This document shows, piece by piece, positions 1 to 9,423 of a stretch of DNA of 64,000 nucleotides (its first letter is position 1; the number at the start of each line of letters is the position of its first letter). Made by a program: the position numbers and the translations under genes. A model generated the notes under the pieces. That model saw only the letters and a list, made by a program, of their open reading frames with translations. It was not told the DNA's origin and searched no databases. The DNA comes from HGM13010 sp934527315 (GTDB taxonomy: Bacteria > Bacillota > Clostridia > Oscillospirales > Oscillospiraceae): NCBI GenBank assembly GCA_934527315.1, contig CAKTAK010000006.1, positions 1 to 64,000 of the forward strand. Reading direction: 5' to 3'.

Positions 1-51
1 ATTTGCAGGTCTGTTCGGCTCCATATTATCATATGGCCGGATAAACTACAA

Positions 52-87
52 GAACAGCCACAGCAGTTTGCACTGCTGTGGCTGTTC
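52..87 (-). terminator. hairpin after the lipid kinase gene
   Basis: A perfect 15-bp inverted repeat (52-66 with 73-87) has a 6-nt loop. On the minus strand it lies just after the stop codon of the lipid kinase gene and is followed by a T-rich stretch that is not a clean T-run. It probably ends that transcript or stabilises its 3' end. Confidence 0.5.
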
Positions 88-134
88 GCTGCCTTATGAA
101 CACCGACCATTCGCTCCCGGCTTTTTGTATTGCA

Positions 135-1025
135 TTATGTAATAATCTCCACGGCTTTTTCCATATTCCGGAAGGTAATCTTCTCGTAGCTGCCGCCGTC
201 TTCGCCGTCCCGGGTCCATGCCACCGGTTCCTTAAAGGTAAAAGTGGCTTGGGTGGTGGAAATGAACTTGATGAACGCGCCGTTGTAATTCCGGTTAATC
301 AGCGCCATGACGATCTGGTGCAGGTCAATCAGACTTTTGGGTTTCCGCACCAATGCCAGCTCAAATCGGCCGTCGTCCAGTTTAATCTGGTTGGTGTCCA
401 AGTGAATCAATCCTGCCACAGAGGTGGAGTTCATTACGCCGCCGAACACAAATTCGTCTTCAATCACGCCGCCGTCATAGTCAATCCGGGTGGCATAGGT
501 GGTGATTTTCGGCAAACGGGTCATACCCTCCAGCACGTAGGCAAAATGGCCCAGTGCCTGCTTTTCCTGCTGCGGGGTTTCATAGCTTACATCGGTAAAT
601 GCGCCGAATGCCGCCACATAGGTAAAGCTGCCGTTGTCGCCAAAGGTTCCCACGTCGAAATACCGGGGTTTGCCGTTGGCAATCCGCTCCGCAGCGGCGA
701 TGATGTTGTTTTTCGGCAGACCCAGCGTGGTTGCCACATCGTTGGCGGTGCCCAAGGGAATATAACCGATGGGGCGCCGGTCCTCTTTGGGCAGCTGCAC
801 CAGACCTTCCATCACTTCGCTCAGCGTACCGTCTCCGCCCACGCAGCCCACAATATCGTAGTCAGCCGCCTGTTTGGCCAGCTCCGTAGCGTCGCCTGCG
901 TTTGACGTAAAACGCACCGTGGGGGCGATTCCTGCCCGGTCAAACACCAGCATTGCCTCGCCGAAATTATTCTTATATGCACTTTTTCCCGCCATAGGGT
1001 TCACAATAAAGAGCATTTTTTTCAT
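135..1025 (-). CDS. Diacylglycerol/lipid kinase family protein (YegS/DgkB type)
   Basis: The 296-residue product starts MKKMLFIVNPMAGK, the nucleotide-binding opening of the diacylglycerol kinase catalytic domain. The family's VGGDGTLSEV motif follows near residue 60 and PLGTANDVA near residue 90, the signature glycine-rich loops. Length fits bacterial YegS/DgkB/BmrU proteins, which phosphorylate diacylglycerol or related lipids at the inner membrane face and recycle diacylglycerol into phospholipid synthesis. The exact lipid substrate cannot be read from sequence. The start is supported by an AGGAGG site about 6 nt upstream. The gene is divergent from asnS, sharing an intergenic region of about 145 bp. 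Confidence 0.9.
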   Translation of the reverse strand: MKKMLFIVNPMAGKSAYKNNFGEAMLVFDRAGIAPTVRFTSNAGDATELAKQAADYDIVGCVGGDGTLSEVMEGLVQLPKEDRRPIGYIPLGTANDVATTLGLPKNNIIAAAERIANGKPRYFDVGTFGDNGSFTYVAAFGAFTDVSYETPQQEKQALGHFAYVLEGMTRLPKITTYATRIDYDGGVIEDEFVFGGVMNSTSVAGLIHLDTNQIKLDDGRFELALVRKPKSLIDLHQIVMALINRNYNGAFIKFISTTQATFTFKEPVAWTRDGEDGGSYEKITFRNMEKAVEIIT

Positions 1026-1073
1026 TTGGGTCCTCCTGACATAAGCAAATCCATCGGAAACCGTTGGGAATAC

Positions 1074-1102
1074 TTGAAATTCTGTTCATTGCAGAGTATA
1101 AT
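1074..1102 (+). promoter_or_regulatory. sigma-A type promoter of asnS
   Basis: TTGAAA (1074-1079), a 17-bp spacer and a perfect TATAAT (1097-1102) lie 68 bp upstream of the asnS start codon, in the divergent gap with the lipid kinase gene. Confidence 0.75.
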
Positions 1103-1169
1103 ACACTATTACTGCTGATTCTACAAGCCGGAATTTCCGCAGCTTGTGATAAGAAAGGACGAACAAACG

Positions 1170-2564
1170 ATGAAACGTCAGAAAATCGCCGGCATTTTCG
1201 CAGACAGTGCCGCATTTGATGGAAAAGAAATCACTGTTATGGGTTGGGCAAGAACACTCCGGGATATGAAAAATTTCGGGTTTATCGAGCTCAATGACGG
1301 CAGCTGCCATAAGAATTTACAGGTCGTGCTGGAGCGCGACGCTCTGAGCAATTATGACGAAATCGCAAAACAGAACGTGGGCGCCGCTCTGATTGTCAAG
1401 GGCAAACTGGTATGCACCCCCGATGCCCCCCAGCCTTTTGAGCTGAAAGCAACGGAAATCACCGTGGAGGGCACCTCTACCCCCGACTATCCCCTGCAGA
1501 AAAAGCGCCACAGCCTAGAGTATCTGCGCACCATTCAGCATCTGCGTCCCCGGACGAACCTGTTTTCCGCAGTGTTCCGGATTCGCAGCGTTGCCGCTAT
1601 GGCTGTGCATGAATATTTCCAGAGCCAGGGCTTTGTGTACGTACACACCCCCATTATCACCGGCTCCGATTGTGAGGGCGCAGGAGAAATGTTCCGGGTA
1701 ACCACCATCGACCCGGCAAACCCGCCCCGGAATGAGGACGGCTCCATTGACTATTCTCAGGACTTCTTCGGCAAGGCCACCAATCTGACCGTTTCCGGTC
1801 AGCTGAACTGCGAGAACTTCGCAATGGCTTTCGGCGATGTGTATACCTTCGGACCCACCTTCCGTGCAGAAAATTCCAACACCCAGCGCCATGCTGCCGA
1901 GTTCTGGATGATTGAGCCGGAAATGGCATTCGCCGATTTGGACGATGACCTGGAGTGCATGGAGGGCATGGTGAAGTACATCATCAACCGTGTGCTGGAG
2001 CGCTGCCCCCAGGAAATGGAATTCTGCAACAAGTTTGTGGATAAGGGCCTGCTGGACCGTCTGAACAACGTGGTCAGCAACGAATTCGGCCGGGTCACCT
2101 ACACTGAGGCTGTGGAAATTCTGAAGAATTCCGGCCACCAGTTTGATTACCCCGTGGAATGGGGTATCGACCTGCAGACCGAGCACGAGCGCTATCTGAC
2201 CGAGGAAGTGTTCAAAAAGCCGCTGTTCGTGACCGATTACCCGAAAGACATCAAGGCATTCTATATGCGCTTGAACGATGACGGAAAAACCGTCGCCGCG
2301 GCAGACTGCCTGGTGCCCGGCATCGGCGAAATCATCGGCGGCAGCCAGCGCGAGGAGCGTCTGGACATGCTCACCGCCCGGATGCAGGAACTGGGTCTGA
2401 AGGAAGAGGACTACTGGTGGTATATGGACCTGCGCCGTTACGGCTCCTGCCGTCATGCAGGCTTCGGTCTGGGCTTTGAACGTATGGTCATGTATCTGAC
2501 TGGCGTGACCAACATTCGCGACGTGGAGCTGCACCCCCGTACCGTGGGCAACGCAGATTTCTAA
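1170..2564 (+). CDS. asnS: Asparaginyl-tRNA synthetase
   Basis: The 464-residue product matches the usual AsnRS length. An OB-fold anticodon-binding domain occupies about residues 1-110 (WARTLRDMKNFGFIELNDG), followed by a class II catalytic core. Motif 2 is visible as FRAENSNTQRHAAEFWMIEP and motif 3 as GFGLGFERMVMYLTG near the C terminus. It charges tRNA-Asn with asparagine in the cytoplasm. ATG 1170 is chosen over the in-frame GTG at 1146 because it has an AGGAC site about 9 nt upstream and matches family N termini. prfC follows after about 60 bp with no terminator between, so the two may be co-transcribed. Confidence 0.97.
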   Translation: MKRQKIAGIFADSAAFDGKEITVMGWARTLRDMKNFGFIELNDGSCHKNLQVVLERDALSNYDEIAKQNVGAALIVKGKLVCTPDAPQPFELKATEITVEGTSTPDYPLQKKRHSLEYLRTIQHLRPRTNLFSAVFRIRSVAAMAVHEYFQSQGFVYVHTPIITGSDCEGAGEMFRVTTIDPANPPRNEDGSIDYSQDFFGKATNLTVSGQLNCENFAMAFGDVYTFGPTFRAENSNTQRHAAEFWMIEPEMAFADLDDDLECMEGMVKYIINRVLERCPQEMEFCNKFVDKGLLDRLNNVVSNEFGRVTYTEAVEILKNSGHQFDYPVEWGIDLQTEHERYLTEEVFKKPLFVTDYPKDIKAFYMRLNDDGKTVAAADCLVPGIGEIIGGSQREERLDMLTARMQELGLKEEDYWWYMDLRRYGSCRHAGFGLGFERMVMYLTGVTNIRDVELHPRTVGNADF

Positions 2565-2625
2565 GCGATACATTTTTAAGATTACAAAAACACGAATTTT
2601 GCAATACAAGGATTGATTTGAATTT

Positions 2626-4218
2626 ATGGCGGATATGAAAAAAGAGATTGAGCGCAGACGGACGTTTGCAATCATCTCCCACCCGGACGCGGGTAAAACC
2701 ACCCTGACAGAAAAATTGCTGCTGTACGGCGGAGCCATTCAGCAGGCCGGTTCGGTGAAAGGCAAGGCCACGGCCCGCCACGCCGTTTCCGACTGGATGG
2801 AGCTGGAAAAGCAGCGCGGCATTTCCATCACCTCCTCCGTGATGCAGTTTGAGTACGAGGGTTACTGCATCAACATTCTGGATACCCCCGGCCATCAGGA
2901 CTTCTCCGAGGATACCTATCGGACGCTGATGGCAGCCGACAGCGCCGTGATGGTCATTGACGCGGCAAAGGGCATCGAGCCCCAGACCCGCAAGCTGTTC
3001 AAAATCTGCGCCATGCGGCATATTCCCATTTTCACGTTCATCAACAAATTGGACCGTGAAGCGCGGAGCCCCTATGACCTGATGGAGCAGCTGGAAACGG
3101 AGTTCGGCATCGGCACCTATCCCATGAACTGGCCCATCGGCTGCGGCAGCGACTTCAAGGGTGTGTATGACCGGGAGCGGAACGAGATTCTGGCATTCAA
3201 CGAGTTCCATCGCGGTCAGACTAAGATTCGGGCCATCGAGTGTTCTCTGGAGGACACCGACCGTCTGGACGAGCTGATTGGCGAGAAACTCCGCCGGACC
3301 TTGACCGATGATATTGAGCTGCTGGACGGCGCCGGATATGAGTTTGACATTGACGCAGTCCGTCAAGGCCGTCTGTCTCCGGTGTTCTTCGGCTCAGCAT
3401 TGAATAACTTCGGCGTGGAGCCTTTCTTGGAACACTTCCTGAAAATGACCATGCCCCCCTTGCCCCGTGTCTCCGGCGAGGAAATCGTGGACCCCTTTGA
3501 CCCCACATTCTCCGCCTTTGTGTTCAAAATTCAGGCGAATATGAACAAGGCGCACCGGGACCGCATCGCATTTATGCGCATCTGCTCCGGTAAGTTTGAG
3601 CGGGATAAGGAATATTATCACGTGCAGGGCGGCAAGTCCCTCCGTCTGGCGCAGCCGCAGCAGCTGATGGCAGACGACCGGGCTATCATTGACGAGGCTT
3701 ACGCGGGAGATATTATCGGCGTGTTCGACCCGGGTATTTTCTCCATCGGCGATACCGTGTGTGACAAGAGCCATAAGGTGCAGTTTGAGGGCATTCCCAC
3801 CTTTGCACCGGAGCATTTCTCCGCCATTGAGCGAACCGACACCATGAAACGCAAACAGTTTGAAAAGGGCATTGCCCAGATTGCCCAAGAAGGCGCCATT
3901 CAGATTTTCCATGAGCCGTATACCGGCGTGGAGGAAGTCATTGTGGGCGTTGTGGGCGTTCTGCAGCTGGAAGTGTTGGAGTATCGTCTGAAAACCGAGT
4001 ACGGTGTGGACGTGCGCCGTCGGGATTTGAGCTATGAGCATGTGCGGTGGATTGTGGGCGACGATGTAAAGCCCTCCGATCTGAATCTGACCTCCGACAC
4101 CAAGTGGGTGCAGGACTTTAAGGGCCGCAACCTGCTGCTGTTCACCAATCCTTGGAATATCACCTGGGCATTGGAAAAGAACCCCGGTCTGGAACTGATG
4201 GAGTTTTCTAAAAACTAA
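2626..4218 (+). CDS. prfC: Peptide chain release factor 3 (GTPase)
   Basis: The 530-residue translational GTPase has the RF3 layout. G1 is SHPDAGKTTLTEKLL near residue 18, the switch II motif DTPGHQDFSED near residue 90, and NKLDRE near residue 145. Domain II and the C-terminal RF3-specific domain follow. RF3 removes RF1/RF2 from the ribosome after peptide release. EF-G and LepA are excluded by length and by the YGGAIQQAGSVKGK stretch typical of RF3. The ribosome binding site (AAGGA, about 13 nt upstream) is loosely spaced. It lies downstream of asnS in the same orientation. Confidence 0.96.
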   Translation: MADMKKEIERRRTFAIISHPDAGKTTLTEKLLLYGGAIQQAGSVKGKATARHAVSDWMELEKQRGISITSSVMQFEYEGYCINILDTPGHQDFSEDTYRTLMAADSAVMVIDAAKGIEPQTRKLFKICAMRHIPIFTFINKLDREARSPYDLMEQLETEFGIGTYPMNWPIGCGSDFKGVYDRERNEILAFNEFHRGQTKIRAIECSLEDTDRLDELIGEKLRRTLTDDIELLDGAGYEFDIDAVRQGRLSPVFFGSALNNFGVEPFLEHFLKMTMPPLPRVSGEEIVDPFDPTFSAFVFKIQANMNKAHRDRIAFMRICSGKFERDKEYYHVQGGKSLRLAQPQQLMADDRAIIDEAYAGDIIGVFDPGIFSIGDTVCDKSHKVQFEGIPTFAPEHFSAIERTDTMKRKQFEKGIAQIAQEGAIQIFHEPYTGVEEVIVGVVGVLQLEVLEYRLKTEYGVDVRRRDLSYEHVRWIVGDDVKPSDLNLTSDTKWVQDFKGRNLLLFTNPWNITWALEKNPGLELMEFSKN

Positions 4219-4269
4219 ACGTCACATTATTTCAAAAACAACTCATTATGCAAACAGTTTCCTAAGAAG

Positions 4270-4482
4270 AAGGCACCCGGGAATCCAAAGAAAACTCTCG
4301 TCCCCCTCGGAGAGCAAGAGGGTTTTCAAGGGGGAACTGGGTCCCCCTTGGAAGTCGCATTCGCCCGCTTGCGGGCGAATCGGTCATTCCCGCAGGAATG
4401 ACTGCGACTTGAAATCCCCCGGCGGTTTTTCTTTGGGATCGGAAACCCGTTTCTTTTGTCCGCACAAAAGAAATGGGTTTGC
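4270..4482. other. strongly folded intergenic element, 210 bp
   Basis: The 359-bp gap between prfC and the next gene holds no ORF of note but a dense set of inverted repeats. They are a 9-bp stem (4327-4335/4342-4350); a 10-bp stem (4359-4368/4371-4380); an 8-bp stem (4383-4390/4395-4402), with the last two enclosed by an outer 8-bp stem (4352-4359/4403-4410); a long-range stem (4283-4294/4427-4439, one bulge); and a 17-bp stem with one G-T pair (4443-4459/4464-4480, CCGC loop). This could be a structured RNA or a palindromic repeat or MITE-like element. No known RNA family was recognised. Confidence 0.6.
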
Positions 4483-4528
4483 ATGAGCTTGCATTAGGTC
4501 GATGAGAAATTTACCGTAACATAAACAC

Positions 4529-4558
4529 AAATCGGACAGCAGCGCTGTCCGATTTTTT
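4529..4558 (+). terminator. intrinsic terminator just upstream of the radical SAM gene
   Basis: A 10-bp stem (4531-4540/4544-4553) with a 3-nt loop is followed by a T-run. It ends only about 20 nt before the next start codon. It either ends prfC/element transcripts or acts as an attenuator for the downstream gene. No clear promoter was seen between it and the start codon. Confidence 0.8.
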
Positions 4559-4577
4559 CTAACCGAAAGGACATTCC

Positions 4578-5483
4578 ATGTATTATCACACGCTGAATGG
4601 GGAAATGCAGGCCCGGTACGGCCGAAAATTCTATAAGCTGTCTTTGGACGGCGGTATGACCTGCCCCAACCGAGACGGCACCTTGGGCAGCCGGGGCTGT
4701 ATTTTCTGTTCCGGCGCCGGCGAATTCGCCGAATCCGACCGGGACGGTTTAGATGCCCAAATCGAACGGGCAAAAGCGCGGGTAGCCGCAAAAGTCAAGG
4801 ACGAGCCGGGGTACATTGCCTATTTCCAGAGCTTTACCAACACCTATGCCCCGGCAGACCGGCTGCGGGCGCTGTATGAGCCGGTGCTCCGCCGCCCGGA
4901 TATTTCCATTTTGGACATCGCCACCCGCCCGGATTGTCTGGGGGAAGAGGTGCTGGATTTGTTGGCGGAGCTGAATACCGTCAAGCCCGTCTGGGTGGAA
5001 CTGGGATTGCAGACCATTCACCCGGAGACCGCCGCGTTTATTCGCCGGGGCTACGACCTGCCCTGCTTTGACCGGGCGGTAACGGCGCTGAAAGCCCGGG
5101 GAATCGAAGTGATTGTCCATCAAATTCTGGGTTTGCCGGGAGAATCGGCGGAGGAAATGTGGCAAACCGCCGACTATATCGCCCACAGCGGCGCCGACGG
5201 GGTGAAGTTTCACTTGCTCCATATTCTCCGGGGCACGGACTTGGCAGCGCTGTATGAACAAGGGGCGGTTTCCGTTTTGACCTTGGAAGAATACACCCGA
5301 ATTCTCATGGGCTGCATTGCAAGAATGCCCCGGTCTATGGTCATTCACCGCATTACCGGTGACGGCGACAAAAAAACACTGCTGGCGCCCCTTTGGAGCG
5401 GGGATAAAAAACGTGTTCTGAATTCCATTCAAAAAACGTTCCAGAATGAAAATTTGCAGCAGGGAAGTCTGTTTTTTACGTGA
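4578..5483 (+). CDS. TIGR01212-type radical SAM protein (YhcC-like)
   Basis: The 301-residue product opens MYYHTLNGEMQARYGRKFYK and carries CPNRDGTLGSRGCIFC near residue 30, the extended cysteine motif of the TIGR01212/YhcC radical SAM family that ligates the SAM-binding 4Fe-4S cluster. The core continues with IATRPDCL and WVELGLQT, typical of the partial TIM barrel. Its biochemical role is not established. It starts with an AAAGGA site 6-7 nt upstream of ATG 4578 and sits directly behind an intrinsic terminator, so its expression may depend on readthrough. Confidence 0.9.
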   Translation: MYYHTLNGEMQARYGRKFYKLSLDGGMTCPNRDGTLGSRGCIFCSGAGEFAESDRDGLDAQIERAKARVAAKVKDEPGYIAYFQSFTNTYAPADRLRALYEPVLRRPDISILDIATRPDCLGEEVLDLLAELNTVKPVWVELGLQTIHPETAAFIRRGYDLPCFDRAVTALKARGIEVIVHQILGLPGESAEEMWQTADYIAHSGADGVKFHLLHILRGTDLAALYEQGAVSVLTLEEYTRILMGCIARMPRSMVIHRITGDGDKKTLLAPLWSGDKKRVLNSIQKTFQNENLQQGSLFFT

Positions 5484-5582
5484 TTTCTTGAATTTTGTGT
5501 TTCTGCTGCGGACGTTATTGCAGGCTAAAACATTTAATTGTGAATTTTTTGGTGTTTTTCATGCATTTTTTGCTTTTTTCTC

Positions 5583-5611
5583 TTTACTTTTTGGGGATTA
5601 CGGAGTAAAAT
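5583..5611 (+). promoter_or_regulatory. candidate promoter of nifJ
   Basis: TTTACT (5583-5588), a 17-bp spacer and TAAAAT (5606-5611). The predicted leader of about 125 nt contains a small hairpin. The 259-bp gap 5484-5742 is T-rich on the + strand and holds no other recognisable feature. Confidence 0.55.
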
Positions 5612-5742
5612 CTCTACAGTACGAGGTCGTATCCGGGGAGAATTTTTGGTTGTTTTGTCCGTCTGCTGTGGGCAAAACGGAGAAAGCTCCCGGCGCGATT
5701 TCGATGTATGTGTCTTATCTTATTTTGGGAGGAACGACAATA

Positions 5743-8700
5743 ATGGCGAAGAAGAACAAAATCTTCAAAACGATGGACGGTAACGAAGCCGCCGCATACG
5801 TGTCCTACGCGTTTACGGAAGTCGCTACCATCTACCCCATCACCCCCTCCAGCCCCATGGCTGACCATGTGGACGAGTGGGCTGCAAACGGCAAGAAAAA
5901 CCTGTTCGGTCAGCCGGTCAAGCTGATGGAACTGCAGGCTGAGTCCGGCGCTTGCGGCGCTATGCACGGCGCTCTGGAAACCGGCTCTCTGGCTACCACC
6001 TACACTGCATCTCAGGGTCTGATGCTGATGATCCCTCCGATGTACCGCATTGCCGGCTCCATGCTGCCCGGCGTGATGCACGTTTCCGCTCGTACCGTGG
6101 GTACGCACTCCATCTCCATCTTCGGTGACCACTCCGACGCAATGGCATGCCGTCAGACCGGCTTTGCACAGCTGTGCTCTTCCAGTGTTCAGGAATGCAT
6201 GGACCTGGCTGCTGTTGCTCATCTGTCCGCTATCAAGGGCAGCATTCCTTTCATGCACTTCTTTGACGGTTTCCGCACCTCTCACGAGCTGCAGAAGATC
6301 GAAGTGCTGGATTACGAAGACCTGGGTAAGATTCTGGATTGGGACGCTGTTCAGAAGTTCAAAGATCACGCTCTGAGCACTGAGCACCCCACCATCCGTT
6401 CCACCCTGCAGAACCCCGATACCTTCTTCCAGTCCCGCGAGGCTTGCAACACTGCTTACAATGAGCTGCCCGCTATCGTGGAAGGCTACATGAAGGAAAT
6501 CAACAAGCTGACCGGCCGGAACTACAAGCTGTTCAACTACTACGGCGCTCCCGATGCAACCCGCGTGGTTGTGGCTATGGGCTCCGTGTGCGATACCCTG
6601 ACCGAAGTTGTGGACTACCTGACCGCTAAGGGCGAGAAGGTCGGTTTCATTCAGGTTCACCTGTACCGTCCCTTCAGCATGAAGCACCTGATCAAGGCAA
6701 TTCCTGCTACCACCAAAATTCTGACCGTTCTGGACCGCACCAAGGAGCCCGGCGCTATGGGCGAGCCTCTGTATGAGGACGTTTGCGCTGCAATCTCCGA
6801 GAGCAAGTTCAACGGTCTGAAGATGCTGTGCGGCCGTTACGGTCTGAGCTCCAAGGATACCACTCCTGCTCAGATGAAGGCTGTGTTCGACAACATGAAG
6901 TCCGGCAAGAAGAACCACTTCACCGTGGGTATTGTGGACGACGTGACCAACCTGTCCCTGCCCGTGGGCGAGAACATCGTCACCGCAGGCAAGAGCATCA
7001 TCTCCTGCAAGTTCTGGGGTCTGGGCTCCGACGGTACCGTTGGCGCAAACAAGGACTCCATCAAGATCATCGGCGACAACACCGATCAGTACGCTCAGGC
7101 TTACTTCGAGTATGACTCCAAGAAGTCCGGCGGCGTGACCAAGAGCCACCTGCGTTTCGGCCACGAGCCCATTCACAGCGCTTACTACGTCACCATGGCT
7201 GACTTCGTGGCTTGCCACAAGCAGTCCTACATTAAGGATTTCGACATCGTTTCCGAAATCAAACCCGGCGGCACCTTCCTGCTGAACACCACCTGGAAGG
7301 GTGCAGAGCTGGAAGAGCACCTGCCCAACAAGGTCAAACGCACCATTGCTGAGCGCGGCATCAAGTTCTACACCATCGACGCTACCGAGATCGCTGCAGA
7401 GCTGGGTCTGGGCAACCGTACCAACACCGTGCTGCAGTCCGCATTCTTCAACCTGTCCGGCGTTCTGCCCGCAGCAGACGCAATCGAGTACATGAAGGCT
7501 GCTATCATCAAGCGTTACTCCAAGAAGGGCCAGAAGGTTGTTGACATGAACTGCTCCGCCGTGGACCGCGGCGCTACCGCAGCTGTGGCAATCGACGTGC
7601 CCGCAAGCTGGAAGGATCTGAAGGACGAAGTCAAGGTTGTGGACGAGTCCCTGCCTTACTACATCCGCGAGATTCAGATCCCCGTGAACAACCAGGCCGG
7701 CGATACTCTGCCCGTGTCCGTGTTCCTGCCTTACGCTGACGGCGTAACTCCCGTGGAGACTTCCAAGTACGAGAAACGCGGCATCGCAAACGACGTTCCC
7801 AAGTGGATTCCCGAAAACTGCATCGGCTGCAACCAGTGCTCTCTGGTCTGCCCCCACGCAGCAATCCGTCCCTTCCTGTTCACTGAGGAAGAGGCAAAGG
7901 CAGCTCCCGCAGGCTGCGAGACCAAGAAAGCAATCGGTAAGGGCTTTGAGAAGTACACCTACCGTCTGCAGGTGGATCCTCTGGACTGCCAGGGCTGCGG
8001 CTCCTGCGCAAACGTCTGCCCGGCTAAGAACAAGGCTCTGGTTATGGAACCCCTGGAGAGCCAGCTGCCCGAGCAGGCAAACTGGGATTACTGCCTGACT
8101 CTGAGCGAAAAAGAGAACCCCATGGACAAGTTCACCGTCAAGGGCAGCCAGTTCCAGAGACCTCTGTACGAGTTCAACGGCTCCTGCGCAGGCTGCGGCG
8201 AGGCTCCTTACATGAAGCTCATGACTCAGCTGTTCGGCGACCGTATGTACATCGCTGACGCAACCGGCTGCACCTACGTTGTCGGTTCCTCCACGCCTTC
8301 CTTCCCCTACGCAACCAACTCCAAGGGTCAGGGTCCCGCACCCTCCAACTCCCTGTTCGAGAACAACGCAGAGTACTCTCTGGGTATGTGCCTGTCTGTT
8401 GAGCAGATGCGCAATCAGATGAAGGCTCACGCTCAGACAGTTGTGGAAACCACCACCGACGCTGCTCTGAAGGCTGCTGTGGAAGCATGGCTGGCTGACG
8501 GCGACAACGGCGATGTGACCCGTAAGCTGTCCGAGGCTGTTGTGGACGCTCTGAACGCTACCACCGACGAGAGCGCAGACGTTGTCTTCATGAAGAAGAA
8601 CAAGGACGCTCTGCCCAAGAAGATTATGTGGATGTACGGCGGCGACGGCTGGGCATACGACATCGGTTACGGCGGTCTGGACCACGTTCTGGCTTCCGGT

Positions 8701-9267
8701 CTGGACGTGAACGTTCTGGTTGTGGATACCGAAGTGTACTCCAACACCGGCGGACAGGCATCTAAGGCAACTCAGATCGGCGCTGTGGCACAGTTCGCTA
8801 ACGGCGGTAAAGCAACCGCTAAGAAGGATCTGGGCGCTATCGCTATGACCTACGGCAACATCTACGTTGCACAGGTTGCTATGGGCGCTAACGCAAACCA
8901 GCTGATCAATGCTCTGAAAGAGGCTGAGGCTCACAAGGGTCCCTCTCTGATCATTGCATACGCACCCTGCATCAACCATGGTATCTCCAATGGTATGGGC
9001 GTGGCTCAGACGGAAGAGAAGATGGCTGTGGAATGCGGCTACTGGCCTCTGTTCCGCTACAGCCCCGAGAAGGCTGCAGCAGGCGAGAATCCCTTCACTC
9101 TGGACAGCAAAGAGCCCAACGGCAAGCTGCGTGAGTTCATGATGGGCGAGACTCGTTTCTCCTCTCTGACCCGTACCTTCCCCGAAACTGCTGAAAAGCT
9201 GTTCGCAGAAGCTGACGAGCAGTGCATCGCACGTTATGAGAAGTACAAAAAGATGGCTGAGAAGTAA
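5743..9267 (+). CDS. nifJ: Pyruvate:ferredoxin (flavodoxin) oxidoreductase
   Basis: The single-chain PFOR of 1174 residues matches the usual length (about 1170-1180). It oxidises pyruvate and CoA to acetyl-CoA and CO2, reducing ferredoxin. Domains run in order: the N-terminal pyrimidine-binding region (VATIYPITPSSPMADHVDEW), the gamma-type domain, two 4Fe-4S clusters (CIGCNQCSLVC from residue 693, CQGCGSCANVC from residue 749), and the thiamine-diphosphate domain with GGDGWAYDIGYGGLDHVLAS. ATG 5743 is chosen over longer reading because GGGAGGA lies 9 nt upstream and MAKKNKIFKTMDGNEA is the family N terminus. Codon use is strikingly biased to CTG, CGT, GCT and GGC, which suggests very high expression. 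A strong terminator follows. Confidence 0.98.
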   Translation: MAKKNKIFKTMDGNEAAAYVSYAFTEVATIYPITPSSPMADHVDEWAANGKKNLFGQPVKLMELQAESGACGAMHGALETGSLATTYTASQGLMLMIPPMYRIAGSMLPGVMHVSARTVGTHSISIFGDHSDAMACRQTGFAQLCSSSVQECMDLAAVAHLSAIKGSIPFMHFFDGFRTSHELQKIEVLDYEDLGKILDWDAVQKFKDHALSTEHPTIRSTLQNPDTFFQSREACNTAYNELPAIVEGYMKEINKLTGRNYKLFNYYGAPDATRVVVAMGSVCDTLTEVVDYLTAKGEKVGFIQVHLYRPFSMKHLIKAIPATTKILTVLDRTKEPGAMGEPLYEDVCAAISESKFNGLKMLCGRYGLSSKDTTPAQMKAVFDNMKSGKKNHFTVGIVDDVTNLSLPVGENIVTAGKSIISCKFWGLGSDGTVGANKDSIKIIGDNTDQYAQAYFEYDSKKSGGVTKSHLRFGHEPIHSAYYVTMADFVACHKQSYIKDFDIVSEIKPGGTFLLNTTWKGAELEEHLPNKVKRTIAERGIKFYTIDATEIAAELGLGNRTNTVLQSAFFNLSGVLPAADAIEYMKAAIIKRYSKKGQKVVDMNCSAVDRGATAAVAIDVPASWKDLKDEVKVVDESLPYYIREIQIPVNNQAGDTLPVSVFLPYADGVTPVETSKYEKRGIANDVPKWIPENCIGCNQCSLVCPHAAIRPFLFTEEEAKAAPAGCETKKAIGKGFEKYTYRLQVDPLDCQGCGSCANVCPAKNKALVMEPLESQLPEQANWDYCLTLSEKENPMDKFTVKGSQFQRPLYEFNGSCAGCGEAPYMKLMTQLFGDRMYIADATGCTYVVGSSTPSFPYATNSKGQGPAPSNSLFENNAEYSLGMCLSVEQMRNQMKAHAQTVVETTTDAALKAAVEAWLADGDNGDVTRKLSEAVVDALNATTDESADVVFMKKNKDALPKKIMWMYGGDGWAYDIGYGGLDHVLASGLDVNVLVVDTEVYSNTGGQASKATQIGAVAQFANGGKATAKKDLGAIAMTYGNIYVAQVAMGANANQLINALKEAEAHKGPSLIIAYAPCINHGISNGMGVAQTEEKMAVECGYWPLFRYSPEKAAAGENPFTLDSKEPNGKLREFMMGETRFSSLTRTFPETAEKLFAEADEQCIARYEKYKKMAEK

Positions 9268-9288
9268 TTCAAAGGCTTAAAATAACAG

Positions 9289-9322
9289 TTGGCCCGGAGC
9301 ATACGCTCCGGGCCAATTTTTT
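9289..9322 (+). terminator. intrinsic terminator of nifJ
   Basis: A perfect 12-bp GC-rich stem (9289-9300/9305-9316) with an ATAC loop is followed by six T. Confidence 0.92.
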
Positions 9323-9340
9323 GGTCTGATATGCAAAGGA

Positions 9341-9375
9341 AATCGGGCGGCACAAGAACGTGCCGCCCGATTTTT
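9341..9375. terminator. second, bidirectional terminator between nifJ and nifS
   Basis: A perfect 13-bp stem (9341-9353/9360-9372) with a T-run on the + side lies in the convergent gap. It may back up nifJ termination and end the cysteine desulfurase transcript on the other strand. Confidence 0.75.
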
Positions 9376-9423
9376 GCTGGGGGAGAATGTTTTTTATGAG
9401 AGGGTAGAGAGGAAAATAGCAAA

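Noticed and set aside
5614..8979. A 1121-codon open frame antisense to nifJ
   Set aside because: It mirrors the codon bias of nifJ, which rarely generates stops on the other strand. The product is low-complexity-like and matches no family, while nifJ is unambiguous.
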